Positions 34,401 to 41,999 of a DNA stretch of 64,000 bases are shown here, piece by piece. The position numbers were made by a program, and so were the translations under genes. Every line of letters starts with the position of its first letter. The stretch's first letter is position 1. Source of the DNA: Streptomyces sp. ML-6 (GTDB taxonomy: Bacteria > Actinomycetota > Actinomycetes > Streptomycetales > Streptomycetaceae); assembly GCF_030116705.1 (NCBI RefSeq), contig NZ_JAOTIK010000001.1, forward strand, positions 5,856,501 through 5,920,500. The letters are read 5' to 3'. Below the pieces are notes generated by a model, which searched no databases, was not told the DNA's origin, and saw only the letters and a list, made by a program, of their open reading frames with translations.

Positions 34401-35361
34401 CCTCGGCGTTGTTGCCGGTCGCCGCGTACACCGCCTTGAAGGAGCGGAGCGCCGCGGCCTCCTTGCCCTGCGCGGATTCGCCGAACTGCCGGTCGTTCGG
34501 GTCGAGGTGCGGCTGCTTGTCGTTGCCGCCGGGCAGGGCCGCGGCGATGATCGCCCGCTGGACGGAGGCGTACTCCTTGGCGGAGGAGAAGGCCGCCAGC
34601 GCCCGGGTCCGCTTGATCATCTCCGAGTTGCTGGTCGCCTGCGCCATGTCCTGCGAGAGGCTCAGCAGCGAACCGATCAGCTGGCTGTACTTGTCGACGG
34701 TCGAGAGGCTCGGGGCGCCCTTGGCGTAGGCCGTCTTGCGGATCTCCCGGATCTCGGCCAGCTGGCCCGCGATCTGGTTGACGCTGGCGTAGATGCCCTC
34801 CAGGGCGTCGTCACCGGAGGGGTCGCCGATCGAGGTCGTCGCGTCGAGGAAGGCGGTCTTGGCCCGGTCGGTCTTCTTGCGGGGGTCGGTGACCTTGAAG
34901 TCGTCGGCCTTCACGCCGTTGGCCAGCGGACCGGCCGACCGGTCGCGCTCCTCCTGGAGCGCCTGGGCGAGCGAGGTCGCCTGCTTGGTCATCCTGGTCA
35001 GCAGCTGCATGTGGTCCAGCTGCTGGATGTCGTTCATCGAGTCGTTGATCCGCAGACCGCCGAGCGTGGTCGCGGCGACCACGGGGAGGGCGAGCAGGGA
35101 GACCAGACGGGTGCTGATGCGCCAGTTGCGAAGGGCCATGCGCGAGCCGCTGCCGGCGGAACCCGGGGACTTGGGCGAGGGGGCGGGATCGGCACCTCCC
35201 TCGGCCGTCGTGGCACCGGGGTTCTGGGCGCGGTCGCCGCTGTCACCGGCTGCGGCCGGTCCGGGGTTCTGGGCGTGCTGGGGCGAGGAGCCGCGGTCGG
35301 TCCCGCCGTGCGGCTCCTGCTCCGCCGCAGCGCTGCCATCCCTCTTGAAACGTCCCTGCAC
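31456..35361 (-). CDS. cvnA1: Conservon sensor histidine-kinase-like protein (CvnA), second copy
   Basis: This protein of about 1301 residues has a disordered N-terminus, TM1 (LVSLLALPVVAATTLGGL), an extracellular helical domain, TM2 (AIISGALILLVLGVSLVGAF), HAMP-like linker, dimer region (NVNAMFTNLSRRSQGLIQRQ), HATPase domain (LLAELLENATSFSSPQT, IEIHDTGIGLSPED, GLFVVGRLSLRHGI) and a very long Pro/Gln-rich tail of over 500 residues with 19-residue tandem repeats (QFARPDFSAQxPQDP). The kinase core is close to the other cvnA, the sensor domain and tail are not, so the two probably sense different signals. The frame is open back to 35610; GTG 35361 is chosen because it follows GAGG at the same long spacing as in the other copy. 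Confidence 0.87.
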   Translation of the reverse strand: MQGRFKRDGSAAAEQEPHGGTDRGSSPQHAQNPGPAAAGDSGDRAQNPGATTAEGGADPAPSPKSPGSAGSGSRMALRNWRISTRLVSLLALPVVAATTLGGLRINDSMNDIQQLDHMQLLTRMTKQATSLAQALQEERDRSAGPLANGVKADDFKVTDPRKKTDRAKTAFLDATTSIGDPSGDDALEGIYASVNQIAGQLAEIREIRKTAYAKGAPSLSTVDKYSQLIGSLLSLSQDMAQATSNSEMIKRTRALAAFSSAKEYASVQRAIIAAALPGGNDKQPHLDPNDRQFGESAQGKEAAALRSFKAVYAATGNNAEELTATLDEGNPEIKAASAYARKVLTSSTGMEGTARRSYLDWYDQSSTKIQAMKTIEETLLSDMEGKARELRDESKREAIISGALILLVLGVSLVGAFVVARSMIRSLRRLQDTATRVAQDRLPELVKQLSEADPQDVDTSVESVGVHSRDEIGKVAAAFDDVHREAVRLAAEQALLRGNVNAMFTNLSRRSQGLIQRQLSLISELESREADPDQLSSLFKLDHLATRMRRNGENLLVLAGEEPGRRWTRPVPLVDVLRAAASEVEQYERIELAAVPATEVAGRVVNDLVHLLAELLENATSFSSPQTKVRVTGHALPDGRVLVEIHDTGIGLSPEDLAAINERLASPPTVDVSVSRRMGLFVVGRLSLRHGIRIQLRPSDSGGTTALVMLPVDVAHGGKQPLPKQGPGQQSGAPAGLLGGAPDANAGSRPGIGGAPSGRAASGPGASRGQVGSGSTPRAALPSREVGGGRQQGRQNPGTGPQDVFRQGQPQRQGGGLAGAFGGARAGGRGQGDGAGLAEPGRPDLFGQNRQGQDRQGPGHQDRNAPAPWQQPQQPRPQQAPAGPGGFQRPAGQDESGLRLPPAGGPRAELPGGNPAPQRPQTTSWGAEEPSASRLGRPDTPRGHEEPESTGQFQRQMGPPLPSRPAMDDREGPGSTAEFARPDFSAPAPQDLSAQDPTGTGQFARPDFSAQAPQDPASTAQFARPDFSAQTPQDPAGTGQFARPDFSAQTPQDPTGTGQFARPDFSAQAPQDPAGTGQFARPDFGQPQPAQPQGLDAPLRPGPEGASDFGAPRPAADNAQYRPVLPQQPQSDALPPAAGPGDGRTPLYDTLETNWFHSPQQAPEPQQAPGPQASASLPQQPAPERSAPEAPRSGGEDTGSTPTWRPSPNDELVRQAERVKKPAAGGVTTSGLPRRVPRANLVPGTAQQQNHQSGPQVSRAPDDVRGRLTNLRRGIQQGRQANSNNQSTGSFPLGPTHQQER
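32100..32445 (-). repeat. Six 57-bp tandem repeats in the CvnA tail
   Basis: The word GGGCGAACTG or a near match recurs at 32121, 32178, 32235, 32292 and 32349 (exact 57-base steps) and again at 32421 after a 15-base insertion. Each unit codes 19 residues of the type AGTGQFARPDFSAQTPQDP. Confidence 0.9.
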
Positions 35362-35941
35362 TAGCGTCGCAACCTCTGGACCAGGCGTTCCGTCGCACGA
35401 ATGCGGTGGAACGGTGTCGGCGTCGTGGAGCGTCGTACCCGCCCCATGGTGGTCATGAGTGGCCGGCGTCCTTCCCCTTTCCGCCGCCACTCGGCGCTGT
35501 GTTGCGCCCCCTGCGCGCCGGTTTGAAACCTGCGGCGGTGCGTGGAATTCCAGCACAGTGCCGGATCTCCAACAAGGGCCCCGTGCCCGCCCGGGACCTG
35601 GGTGACACATTGTGACGAATGAGTAACGAGCAGTGGAGCGTGATCATGGATGAATGCCTTGATTGCGGACAGAACGGCAAGTGGTGACAGGTGTCCCAGT
35701 CGGCATGATCAGGAGCGGAATGGATCATTCAGTGACGTAATGTCCGTTTCGAACATGGCGATCAGGCGTCCGAAATGGGGCATTTTTCGGAGCGGTCGTG
35801 AGCAAACTCACACAATGATCGCCGTCTTTTCCGGGCTTGCGGAGGGAATTGGGTGTTTAGCCTGACGCTTTACAGGGATGGCAAATCCGACAACCGGCGC
35901 CCCTCCGGGCGGCGCCCGTACCGACAGGGTCCGAACGGCAG
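35362..35941. promoter_or_regulatory. 580-base intergenic region upstream of the conservon and the 62-residue gene
   Basis: I see no convincing gene. It is less GC-rich than its surroundings between about 35,590 and 35,850 and should hold the divergent promoters of cvnA1 and of the small plus-strand gene. Visible elements are GAATTCCAGCAC (35545-35556), shared with the other cvnA upstream region, and the palindrome GTGAG-CAAA-CTCAC (35798-35811), a possible regulator site. Confidence 0.5.
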
Positions 35942-36130
35942 ATGAAGAAGACGACGATGTTCCGCAACATTGCCAACCCCCGCCGCACCACGCTGGCGCA
36001 CCTCAAGGACGCCGAGGGCCTGGGAACGCCGGAACTGCGGGAGCACGCCGTCACCCTGCCGAACCAGACGGCCAACCCCCGCCGCACCATCCTCATGAAG
36101 GCCCCGGCCCCCGCCGCCGTCCAGGAATAG
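35942..36130 (+). CDS. Small protein of 62 residues with duplicated NPRRT motif
   Basis: The frame begins MKKTTMFRNIANPRRTTLAH and carries a second ANPRRTILMKAP near its end; the two copies share 19 identical bases (35972-35990 and 36071-36089, 33 codons apart). The sequence between (LKDAEGLGTPELREHAVTLP) is helix-prone and charged. There is no signal peptide, Cys, or membrane segment. An alternative ATG is at 35957. The start codon context is weak, but codon use is strongly biased to C/G in third position and the frame stands alone in an otherwise gene-free stretch. I do not recognise a family. Confidence 0.6.
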   Translation: MKKTTMFRNIANPRRTTLAHLKDAEGLGTPELREHAVTLPNQTANPRRTILMKAPAPAAVQE

Positions 36131-36406
36131 GCCGACCCGGCGCGGACGCGCGGGACCCCTTCCGGGCGGACCCGCGCCCCCGCTGCCACCCCTCCCGCAC
36201 CCCGCGCCGCCCGCCCCTCCCTCCCGGTGCCGCCCCGTACCCGCGGCGCCGTCCCGGGAGCCCCTGGCGCGTCCGCCCCGGGGTTCCTCGCGCCTGCGCC
36301 CGTGTGCGCCGGGCGGCGCCCGTCACCGGGCGGACTCCGCGGGGCGAGGCGATAGCCTGGAGTGTCAGTCTTCAGCCAGCCAGCAAGTGAGGGGCGACAG
36401 CATCCC

Positions 36407-37183
36407 GTGCGCATCGCCAGATTCTCCATCGACGGCAATGTCGCCTTCGGCGCCGTGGAGGGCGACGGGCCCGACGGTCTCGTCCTCGACATCATCAAGG
36501 GCATCCCGTACGCCGAATTCGAGCTCTCCGGCACCAAGGTCCCGCTGAGCAAGGTCCGCCTCCTGCCGCCCGTGCTCCCCAACAAGGTCGTGGCCATCGG
36601 CCGCAACTACGCGGAACACGCCAAGGAACTGGGCAACGAGGTACCGGACGTCCCCGTCGCCTTCTTCAAGCCCACCACCTCGGTGATCGGCTCCGGCGAC
36701 GCCATCGAGTACCCCTCCTTCTCGAACGAGCTGCACCACGAGGCCGAACTGGCCGTGGTCATCGGCCGCATGTGCCGGGAAGTGCCGCGCGAACGCGTGA
36801 AGGACGTCGTCTTCGGCTACACCTGTGCCAACGACGTCACCGCCCGCGACGTCCAGGAGCGGGAGAAGCAGTGGGCGCGGGCCAAGGGCTTCGACACGTC
36901 CTGCCCGCTCGGCCCCTGGGTGGAGACCGACCTCGACCCCGGCGACCTGACCATCCAGGCGACGGTCAACGGCGAACAACGCCAACTGGGCCGTACGAGC
37001 GAGATGATCCGCTCGATCGAGGACCTGGTCGTCCACATCACGGAAGCCATGACGCTGCTCCCGGGCGACGTGATCCTCACCGGCACCCCCGCAGGGGTCG
37101 GACCCCTCCACGTCGGCGACGAGGTCGCCGTCACCATCGAAGGCATCGGCACTCTCACCAACAAGGTGATCAAGCGTGGCTAA
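36407..37183 (+). CDS. Fumarylacetoacetate hydrolase (FAH) family protein
   Basis: This 258-residue FAH-fold enzyme has the conserved core [16 protein letters not shown], the metal-binding Glu/Asp set ([31 protein letters not shown]) and [17 protein letters not shown] near the end. Members hydrolyse or decarboxylate acylpyruvate-like compounds; the substrate here is unknown. GTG 36407 is chosen as start because RIARFSIDG opens the domain and GAGGGG lies about ten bases upstream. It overlaps gltX by eight bases, so the two are translated together. Confidence 0.88.
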   Translation: MRIARFSIDGNVAFGAVEGDGPDGLVLDIIKGIPYAEFELSGTKVPLSKVRLLPPVLPNKVVAIGRNYAEHAKELGNEVPDVPVAFFKPTTSVIGSGDAIEYPSFSNELHHEAELAVVIGRMCREVPRERVKDVVFGYTCANDVTARDVQEREKQWARAKGFDTSCPLGPWVETDLDPGDLTIQATVNGEQRQLGRTSEMIRSIEDLVVHITEAMTLLPGDVILTGTPAGVGPLHVGDEVAVTIEGIGTLTNKVIKRG

Positions 37184-38651
37184 CGCACCTGTACGCGTCC
37201 GTTTCTGTCCCTCGCCGACCGGCAACCCCCATGTGGGCCTGGTCCGCACCGCCCTGTTCAACTGGGCCTTCGCCCGGCACCACGGCGGCACCATGGTCTT
37301 CCGCATCGAGGACACGGACGCCGCCCGTGACTCCGAGGAGTCCTACGAGCAGCTCCTGGACTCCATGCGCTGGCTCGGCTTCGACTGGGACGAGGGCCCC
37401 GAGGTCGGCGGCCCGCACGCCCCGTACCGGCAGTCGCAGCGCATGGACATCTACCGGGACGTCGCCGACAAGCTCCTGGCCGGCGGGTACGCGTACCACT
37501 GCTACTGCACCACCGAGGAGCTCGACACCCGCCGCGACGCCGCCCGCGCCGCCGGGAAGCCCTCCGGCTACGACGGCCACTGCCGCGAGCTGAGCGCCGA
37601 GCAGATCGCCGCGTACGAGGCCGAGGGCCGCACCTCCATCGTCCGCTTCCGGATGCCCGACGAGCCGATCACCTTCACCGACCTGGTCCGCGGCGAGCTG
37701 ACCTTCCAGCCTGAGAACGTCCCCGACTACGGCATCGTCCGCGCCAACGGCGCCCCGCTCTACACGCTGGTCAACCCGGTCGACGACGCGCTGATGGAGA
37801 TCACGCACGTCCTGCGCGGCGAGGACCTGCTCTCCTCCACCCCGCGCCAGATCGCCCTCTACAAGGCGCTCATCGAGCTGGGCATCGCCCAGGACACCCC
37901 CGCCTTCGGCCACCTGCCCTACGTCATGGGCGAGGGCAACAAGAAGCTCTCCAAGCGCGACCCGCAGGCCTCGCTCAACCTCTACCGCGAGCGCGGCTTC
38001 CTGCCGGAGGGGCTGCTCAACTACCTCTCCCTGCTGGGCTGGTCCATCGCCGAGGACCGGGACATCTTCTCCGTCGACGAGATGGTGGCCGCGTTCGACA
38101 TCAAGGACGTCAACGCCAACCCGGCGCGCTTCGACTTGAAGAAGTGCGAGCACATCAACGCCGAGCACATCCGCAGGATGGACGTGAAGGCGTTCACCGA
38201 GGCCTGCGGCCCCTGGCTGAAGGCCCCGTTCGCCCCCTGGGCCCCGGAGTCCTTCGACGCGGCGCAGTTCGCGGAGATCGCCCCGCACGCGCAGACCCGC
38301 GTCACGGTCCTCTCGGACATCACGGCCAACGTCGACTTCCTCTTCCTCGACGAGCCGGTGGAGGACGAGACGTCCTGGAACAAGGCGATGAAGGAGGGCT
38401 CCGCCGCCCTGCTCACCACGGCCCGCGCCAACCTGATCAACGCCGAGTGGAACGCCGAGGCCCTGAAGAACGCCATCCTCGCCGCCGGCGAGGAGCACGG
38501 CCTCAAGCTCGGCAAGGCCCAGGCGCCGGTCCGCGTCGCGGTCACCGGCCGCACGATCGGCCTGCCGCTCTTCGAGTCCCTGGAGATCCTGGGCCGCGAG
38601 AAGACCCTGGCCCGCGTCGACGCGGCCCTGGCGAAGCTGGCAGCCGCGTAA
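37176..38651 (+). CDS. gltX: Glutamyl-tRNA synthetase
   Basis: This 491-residue class I synthetase has the HIGH-type motif [19 protein letters not shown], the KMSKS-type motif [11 protein letters not shown], and the usual C-terminal anticodon-binding helices. It charges tRNA-Glu, and in actinobacteria commonly also tRNA-Gln for later amidation. The tRNA-Glu and tRNA-Gln genes lie 1 kb downstream. Its GTG start overlaps the FAH gene stop. A strong hairpin follows. Confidence 0.97.
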   Translation: MANAPVRVRFCPSPTGNPHVGLVRTALFNWAFARHHGGTMVFRIEDTDAARDSEESYEQLLDSMRWLGFDWDEGPEVGGPHAPYRQSQRMDIYRDVADKLLAGGYAYHCYCTTEELDTRRDAARAAGKPSGYDGHCRELSAEQIAAYEAEGRTSIVRFRMPDEPITFTDLVRGELTFQPENVPDYGIVRANGAPLYTLVNPVDDALMEITHVLRGEDLLSSTPRQIALYKALIELGIAQDTPAFGHLPYVMGEGNKKLSKRDPQASLNLYRERGFLPEGLLNYLSLLGWSIAEDRDIFSVDEMVAAFDIKDVNANPARFDLKKCEHINAEHIRRMDVKAFTEACGPWLKAPFAPWAPESFDAAQFAEIAPHAQTRVTVLSDITANVDFLFLDEPVEDETSWNKAMKEGSAALLTTARANLINAEWNAEALKNAILAAGEEHGLKLGKAQAPVRVAVTGRTIGLPLFESLEILGREKTLARVDAALAKLAAA

Positions 38652-38673
38652 CCGGAGCACCCGGAACGCGCCC

Positions 38674-38717
38674 GCGGGAGGGGCGGACGGCCGGCACGGC
38701 CGTCCGCCCCCTCCCGC
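38674..38717. terminator. Hairpin terminator after gltX
   Basis: A 20-bp stem with one bulged base (GCGGGAGGGGCGGACGGCCG from 38674 against its complement ending at 38717) has a small loop, 23 bases after the gltX stop. Confidence 0.85.
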
Positions 38718-38766
38718 CGTTTCTGCGCCCTCCTCGCCCCGGGGGCGGGCCCATACGCTGGGCCGC

Positions 38767-39486
38767 ATGACGATCCGCGCGGTCCTCTGGGACATCGACG
38801 ACACGATCTTCGACCACAGCGGCGCCGACCACATCGGCATGCGCGAGCACCTCGAACAGGAGGGCCTGCCCGAGGGGCACGGCTCCGTCGGGCAGGCCCT
38901 CGCCGCATGGCAGGAACTCACCGCCGCCCACTGGGCGCGGTTCGCGGCCGGTGAGACCGACTTCCAGGGGCAGCGCCGGGACCGGGTGCGGGAGTTCCTC
39001 TCGCGACCGCTGACGGACGAGGAGGCCGACGACTGGTTCGGCCGGCACGCGACCCACTACGAGGCCGCTTGGCGGCTCTTTCCCGACGTGCTGCCCGTCC
39101 TGGACGAACTGGCGGGCGGGTTCCGGCACGCGATCCTGTCGAACGCCAGCATCCACAACCAGGGCCGGAAGCTGCGCACGCTCGGGGTGCGGGACCGGTT
39201 CGAGGCCGTGGTGTGCGCCGTGGAGCTGGGCGTCTCCAAGCCCGAGGCCGGTGCCTTCCACGCCGCGTGCGAGGTGATGGCCCTGGAGCCGCGGGAGGTC
39301 GCGTACGTGGGGGACGAGCCCGACATCGACGCCGCGGGGGCGGTCGCCGCCGGGCTGAAGGGGATCTGGCTGGACCGCAAGGAGCGGGGCGGACGGCCCG
39401 AACTCCTCCGCATCGAGAGGCTCGACCAGCTGCCTGGACTGCTGCTCGCCGATACCCGTTTTGGAGCGCCGGACACCTTCGGGTAA
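38767..39486 (+). CDS. HAD-superfamily hydrolase
   Basis: This 239-residue protein has motif I WDIDDTIFDHS (nucleophile and acid Asp), motif II HAILSNASIHN, a Lys motif (LGVSKPEAGAFHAACEV) and motif IV YVGDEPDIDAAGAVAAG. The helical cap between motifs I and II places it in the subclass I HAD phosphatases of phosphoglycolate-phosphatase or haloacid-dehalogenase type. The substrate cannot be inferred. It is likely its own transcription unit after the gltX terminator. Confidence 0.88.
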   Translation: MTIRAVLWDIDDTIFDHSGADHIGMREHLEQEGLPEGHGSVGQALAAWQELTAAHWARFAAGETDFQGQRRDRVREFLSRPLTDEEADDWFGRHATHYEAAWRLFPDVLPVLDELAGGFRHAILSNASIHNQGRKLRTLGVRDRFEAVVCAVELGVSKPEAGAFHAACEVMALEPREVAYVGDEPDIDAAGAVAAGLKGIWLDRKERGGRPELLRIERLDQLPGLLLADTRFGAPDTFG

Positions 39487-39573
39487 TGTTCTTCCTGCGC
39501 CGCCCGAGAGGAACGGAAGAACCGAACGGGAAGCGCACGCCGAACAAAACCCCTTTCAGGGGTTGAGTTTTGG

Positions 39574-39645
39574 TGGGCTATGGTGTAATTGGCAACACTA
39601 CGGTTTCTGGTACCGTCATTCTAGGTTCGAGTCCTGGTAGCCCAG
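39574..39645 (+). tRNA. tRNA-Gln (CUG)
   Basis: A 72-base cloverleaf: acceptor TGGGCTA pairs with TAGCCCA, anticodon loop TTCTGGT gives CTG, T-arm AGGTTCGAGTCCT. The CCA end is not encoded. First of five tRNA genes. Confidence 0.95.
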
Positions 39646-39670
39646 CGCAGAAATGCAACAGCAGTAACAA

Positions 39671-39743
39671 GCCCCCGTTGTGTAGCGGCCTAGCACGCTG
39701 CCCTCTCACGGCAGTAGCGCCGGTTCGAATCCGGTCGGGGGTA
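39671..39743 (+). tRNA. tRNA-Glu (CUC)
   Basis: A 73-base cloverleaf: acceptor GCCCCCG with CGGGGGT (closing G-T pair), anticodon stem CTGCC/GGCAG with loop CTCTCAC giving CTC, T-arm CCGGTTCGAATCCGG. Confidence 0.95.
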
Positions 39744-39803
39744 CAGATCCTTCCCGCGAGATCATCTGGGTCGCTCCCACGGTCTCGATGCAGGATCGCC
39801 AGG

Positions 39804-39876
39804 GCCCCCGTTGTGTAGCGGCCTAGCACGCTGCCCTCTCACGGCAGTAGCGCCGGTTCGAATCCGGTCGGGGGTA
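39804..39876 (+). tRNA. tRNA-Glu (CUC), second copy
   Basis: Identical to the gene at 39671, standing between the two duplicated Gln-Glu pairs. Its 60-base upstream spacer differs from the others. Confidence 0.95.
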
Positions 39877-39888
39877 CTTGTAACACCA

Positions 39889-39960
39889 TGGGCTATGGTG
39901 TAATTGGCAACACTACGGTTTCTGGTACCGTCATTCTAGGTTCGAGTCCTGGTAGCCCAG
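39889..39960 (+). tRNA. tRNA-Gln (CUG), second copy
   Basis: Identical to the gene at 39574 and part of the 172-base exact duplication. Confidence 0.95.
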
Positions 39961-39985
39961 CGCAGAAATGCAACAGCAGTAACAA

Positions 39986-40058
39986 GCCCCCGTTGTGTAG
40001 CGGCCTAGCACGCTGCCCTCTCACGGCAGTAGCGCCGGTTCGAATCCGGTCGGGGGTA
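39986..40058 (+). tRNA. tRNA-Glu (CUC), third copy
   Basis: Identical to the gene at 39671; last gene of the cluster, followed 13 bases later by a perfect hairpin terminator. Confidence 0.95.
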
Positions 40059-40071
40059 CAACAGCAGGAAA

Positions 40072-40107
40072 CGGAAGGGCCCTTCACTCCGGTGAAGGGC
40101 CCTTCCG
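40072..40107. terminator. Terminator of the tRNA cluster
   Basis: A perfect 16-bp stem (CGGAAGGGCCCTTCAC at 40072-40087 with its complement at 40092-40107) and a TCCG loop. It also faces the 3' end of the minus-strand MerR remnant. Confidence 0.9.
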
Positions 40108-40109
40108 CT

Positions 40110-40753
40110 CGTTCCCGGAGCCCGTACCGCCGTACCGACTCCTCCTGTGCCATCCGGTGCAGGGACATCGTCAGCGCTCGTGGAGCACCGCCGAGGTGAT
40201 GGCCGCCTCCACCTGCTCCTCGGTGGGGTACGTCTCCCTCATGTCCAGGTTCTGGACGGCGACTTGATGCATCAGCCGGGCCTGCGCGGCCAGGTACCCG
40301 ATGTCGCGAGCGGGGGCGGCCGAGGCGGATCGGCATGGCCACCGGGGAGGCCGGCGAGCGATGGCTGGGAGACAGGAAGCCGACCTGCTGCGCCGTCCGC
40401 CCGGCCGAGGTGCTCCAGGAGCCGCTCGACGGCCTCCTCGGCGGCCGCCACCCCCGGCGCCTCCTCCGTCGGGGCCCCGGCCGTGCGGGAGCGCCGGAGG
40501 GCGGCGCCCAGCCGGATCGTCCGTCCCGGGGACTCGTCCTCCACGTGGGGGAGGCCTCGCGGACCGTGGCCGCGGGCGGGCGGCCGGCCTGGATCAGGGC
40601 CCGCACCAGGCGCAGCCGGCGTAGATGGCTCTCGTCGTACTCGGCCTGCGTGGCGCTGACCCGGTGGCCGGGACGCAGCAGCCCCTCCCGCAGGTAGTAC
40701 TTGATCGTCGCGGGTTCGACGCCGCTCTTCCCACTCGGTTCCGGGAGCCCCAT
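40110..40753 (-). pseudogene. MerR-family regulator, broken by frameshifts
   Basis: From ATG 40753 the frame reads KSGVEPATIKYYLREGLLRP, HRVSATQAEYDESHLRRLRL and VRALIQAGRPPAATVREA, a MerR helix-turn-helix and wing. The frame breaks at a G5 run (plus 40547-40551). The continuation EDESPGRTIRLGAALRR and AAAEEAVERLLEHLGRADG lies in a second frame. A third frame holds the end of the effector region (about 40,130-40,300, SLHRMAQEESVRRYG). At least two frameshifts make it non-functional, and the original stop is lost, the frame running on into the terminator. It is divergent from a DUF4188 remnant. Confidence 0.75.
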
Positions 40754-40759
40754 GCTCCG

Positions 40760-41060
40760 TGGTCGTACCGGGTCGGCCGGTACGGGGAGTCGAAGGAGAA
40801 GCTCTACGCGTACGCGAGCGCTCTTGACACCTCCCGCCGCAGGGCCTGGGTGATCATGAAGCGCAAGGAGAAGAAGTCCCGGCAGCACGTGGGGCTGTGG
40901 CACGGGACGTACATGGTGCCCGGGGGCGGATGCGCGGCGATCTGCGCGGACATGCCGGTCCGCGGACTGGCCGGGGTCACCGGGGCGCTGCCGATCGAGG
41001 GGCGCGGCCGCCGGGCGGCGGACCGTCCCGCGCACCGCTCGTCCGCGGGGCGAGGTTTTG
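40760..41060 (+). pseudogene. DUF4188 (monooxygenase-like) protein, C-terminal fragment only
   Basis: The plus frame reads SYRVGRYGESKEKLYAYASA, AWVIMKRKEKKSRQHVGLWH, GTYMVPGGGCAAICADMPVR and GLAGVTGALPIEGRGRRAAD. This is the C-terminal half of a DUF4188 dimeric alpha/beta-barrel protein. The N-terminal half is missing and the fragment abuts the MerR remnant start, so a deletion removed the shared promoter. Intact MerR/DUF4188 pairs occur divergently in Streptomyces; here both halves are decaying. Confidence 0.6.
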
Positions 41061-41107
41061 ACGGAGGCCGCCACGACGCTGGGGCGGCCGGGAGGTTGCC
41101 GGACGCG

Positions 41108-41824
41108 TCAGCCGTTGCGGCGCAGGGCCTCGCTGAGCCTGGCGGCCGAATCGATGACCGCCTGGGCGTGCATCCGGCCAGGGTGCCGGGTCAGCCGCTC
41201 GATCGGTCCCGAGACCGAGACGGCGGCGACCACCCGGTTCGACGGACCGCGCACCGGGGCCGAGACCGAGGCGACGCCCGGCTCGCGCTCGCCGATCGAC
41301 TGGGCCCAGCCCCTGCGCCGTACGCCCGAGAGCGCCGTCGCCGTGAACCGGGCGCCCTGGAGACCGCGGTGCAGGCGCTCCGGCTCCTCCCAGGCCATCA
41401 GGATCTGGGCCGACGAGCCGGCCTTCATGGTGAGCGTGGAGCCGACCGGAACGGTGTCCCGCAGGCCGGACAGCCGCTCCGCCGCCGCCACGCAGATCCG
41501 CATGTCGCCCTGCCGGCGGTAGAGCTGCGCGCTCTCGCCGGTGATGTCGCGCAGGTGGGTGAGCACCGGTCCGGCCGTGGCCAGCAGACGGTCCTCGCCG
41601 GCCGCGGCCGCGAGCTCCGCCAGCCGGGGGCCGAGAATGAAACGGCCCTGCATGTCCCTCGCCACCATGCGGTGGTGTTCCAGTGCCACGGCCAGTCGAT
41701 GGGCCGTGGGCCGTGCGAGCCCGGTCGCCGCGACCAGCCCGGCGAGGGTGGCCGGACCGGACTCCAGAGCGCTCAATACGAGAGCCGCCTTGTCGAGAAC
41801 GCCGACGCCGCTAGAGTTGTCCAT
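41108..41824 (-). CDS. ndgR: IclR-family regulator NdgR (leucine/amino-acid metabolism)
   Basis: This 238-residue IclR protein has an N-terminal winged helix (VLDKAALVLSALESGPATLA, GLARPTAHRLAVALEHHRMV) and a C-terminal effector domain (SAQLYRRQGDMRICVAAAER, VPVGSTLTMKAGSSAQILMA, ASVSAPVRGPSNRVVAAVSV). Length and the divergent position next to leuCD match S. coelicolor NdgR/AreB, which controls leuCD and other amino-acid genes and influences antibiotic production. ATG 41824 is the natural start. Binding in the 175-base divergent region would control both directions. Confidence 0.93.
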   Translation of the reverse strand: MDNSSGVGVLDKAALVLSALESGPATLAGLVAATGLARPTAHRLAVALEHHRMVARDMQGRFILGPRLAELAAAAGEDRLLATAGPVLTHLRDITGESAQLYRRQGDMRICVAAAERLSGLRDTVPVGSTLTMKAGSSAQILMAWEEPERLHRGLQGARFTATALSGVRRRGWAQSIGEREPGVASVSAPVRGPSNRVVAAVSVSGPIERLTRHPGRMHAQAVIDSAARLSEALRRNG

Positions 41825-41855
41825 ACGACGATACTCCCGTCTCACTCTGTGAAAC

Positions 41856-41882
41856 GCAAGTTCAATTTTCGGCGGAAGTTGC
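41856..41882. promoter_or_regulatory. Candidate NdgR operator in the ndgR-leuC divergent region
   Basis: An interrupted inverted repeat GCAAGTTC (41856-41863) and GAAGTTGC (41875-41882), with one mismatch pair and an 11-base space. It lies 32 bases from the ndgR start and about 120 from leuC, in an AT-richer patch that could hold promoter boxes. Assignment to NdgR is inferred from position. Confidence 0.5.
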
Positions 41883-41999
41883 GAACCTGTACGAGCGGCC
41901 GCACGACGGCCCGTCTGCCACCGCCCCGTACGGGGGTCAGGGCGGCGGCGCACCGAATCTCTAGTTGGGCCGGCGAAGACGCCGGCCGGAGGGAAAGCG

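Larger units (their letters stand above)
39574..40060 (+). repeat. 172-bp exact direct duplication of the Gln-Glu tRNA pair
   Basis: 39574-39745 and 39889-40060 are identical, including the 25-base spacer (CGCAGAAATGCAACAGCAGT...) between the tRNAs. The identity starts exactly at the tRNA-Gln 5' end and ends two bases after the tRNA-Glu. Confidence 0.93.

Noticed and set aside
38767..39486. Assignment of the HAD protein as phosphoglycolate phosphatase
   Set aside because: The motifs support only the superfamily and cap class; nothing in the sequence or neighbourhood fixes the substrate.
41825..41999. T-box or attenuator leader before leuC
   Set aside because: No T-box sequence, no Leu-rich leader peptide and no competing hairpins could be seen; an IclR operator fits better.
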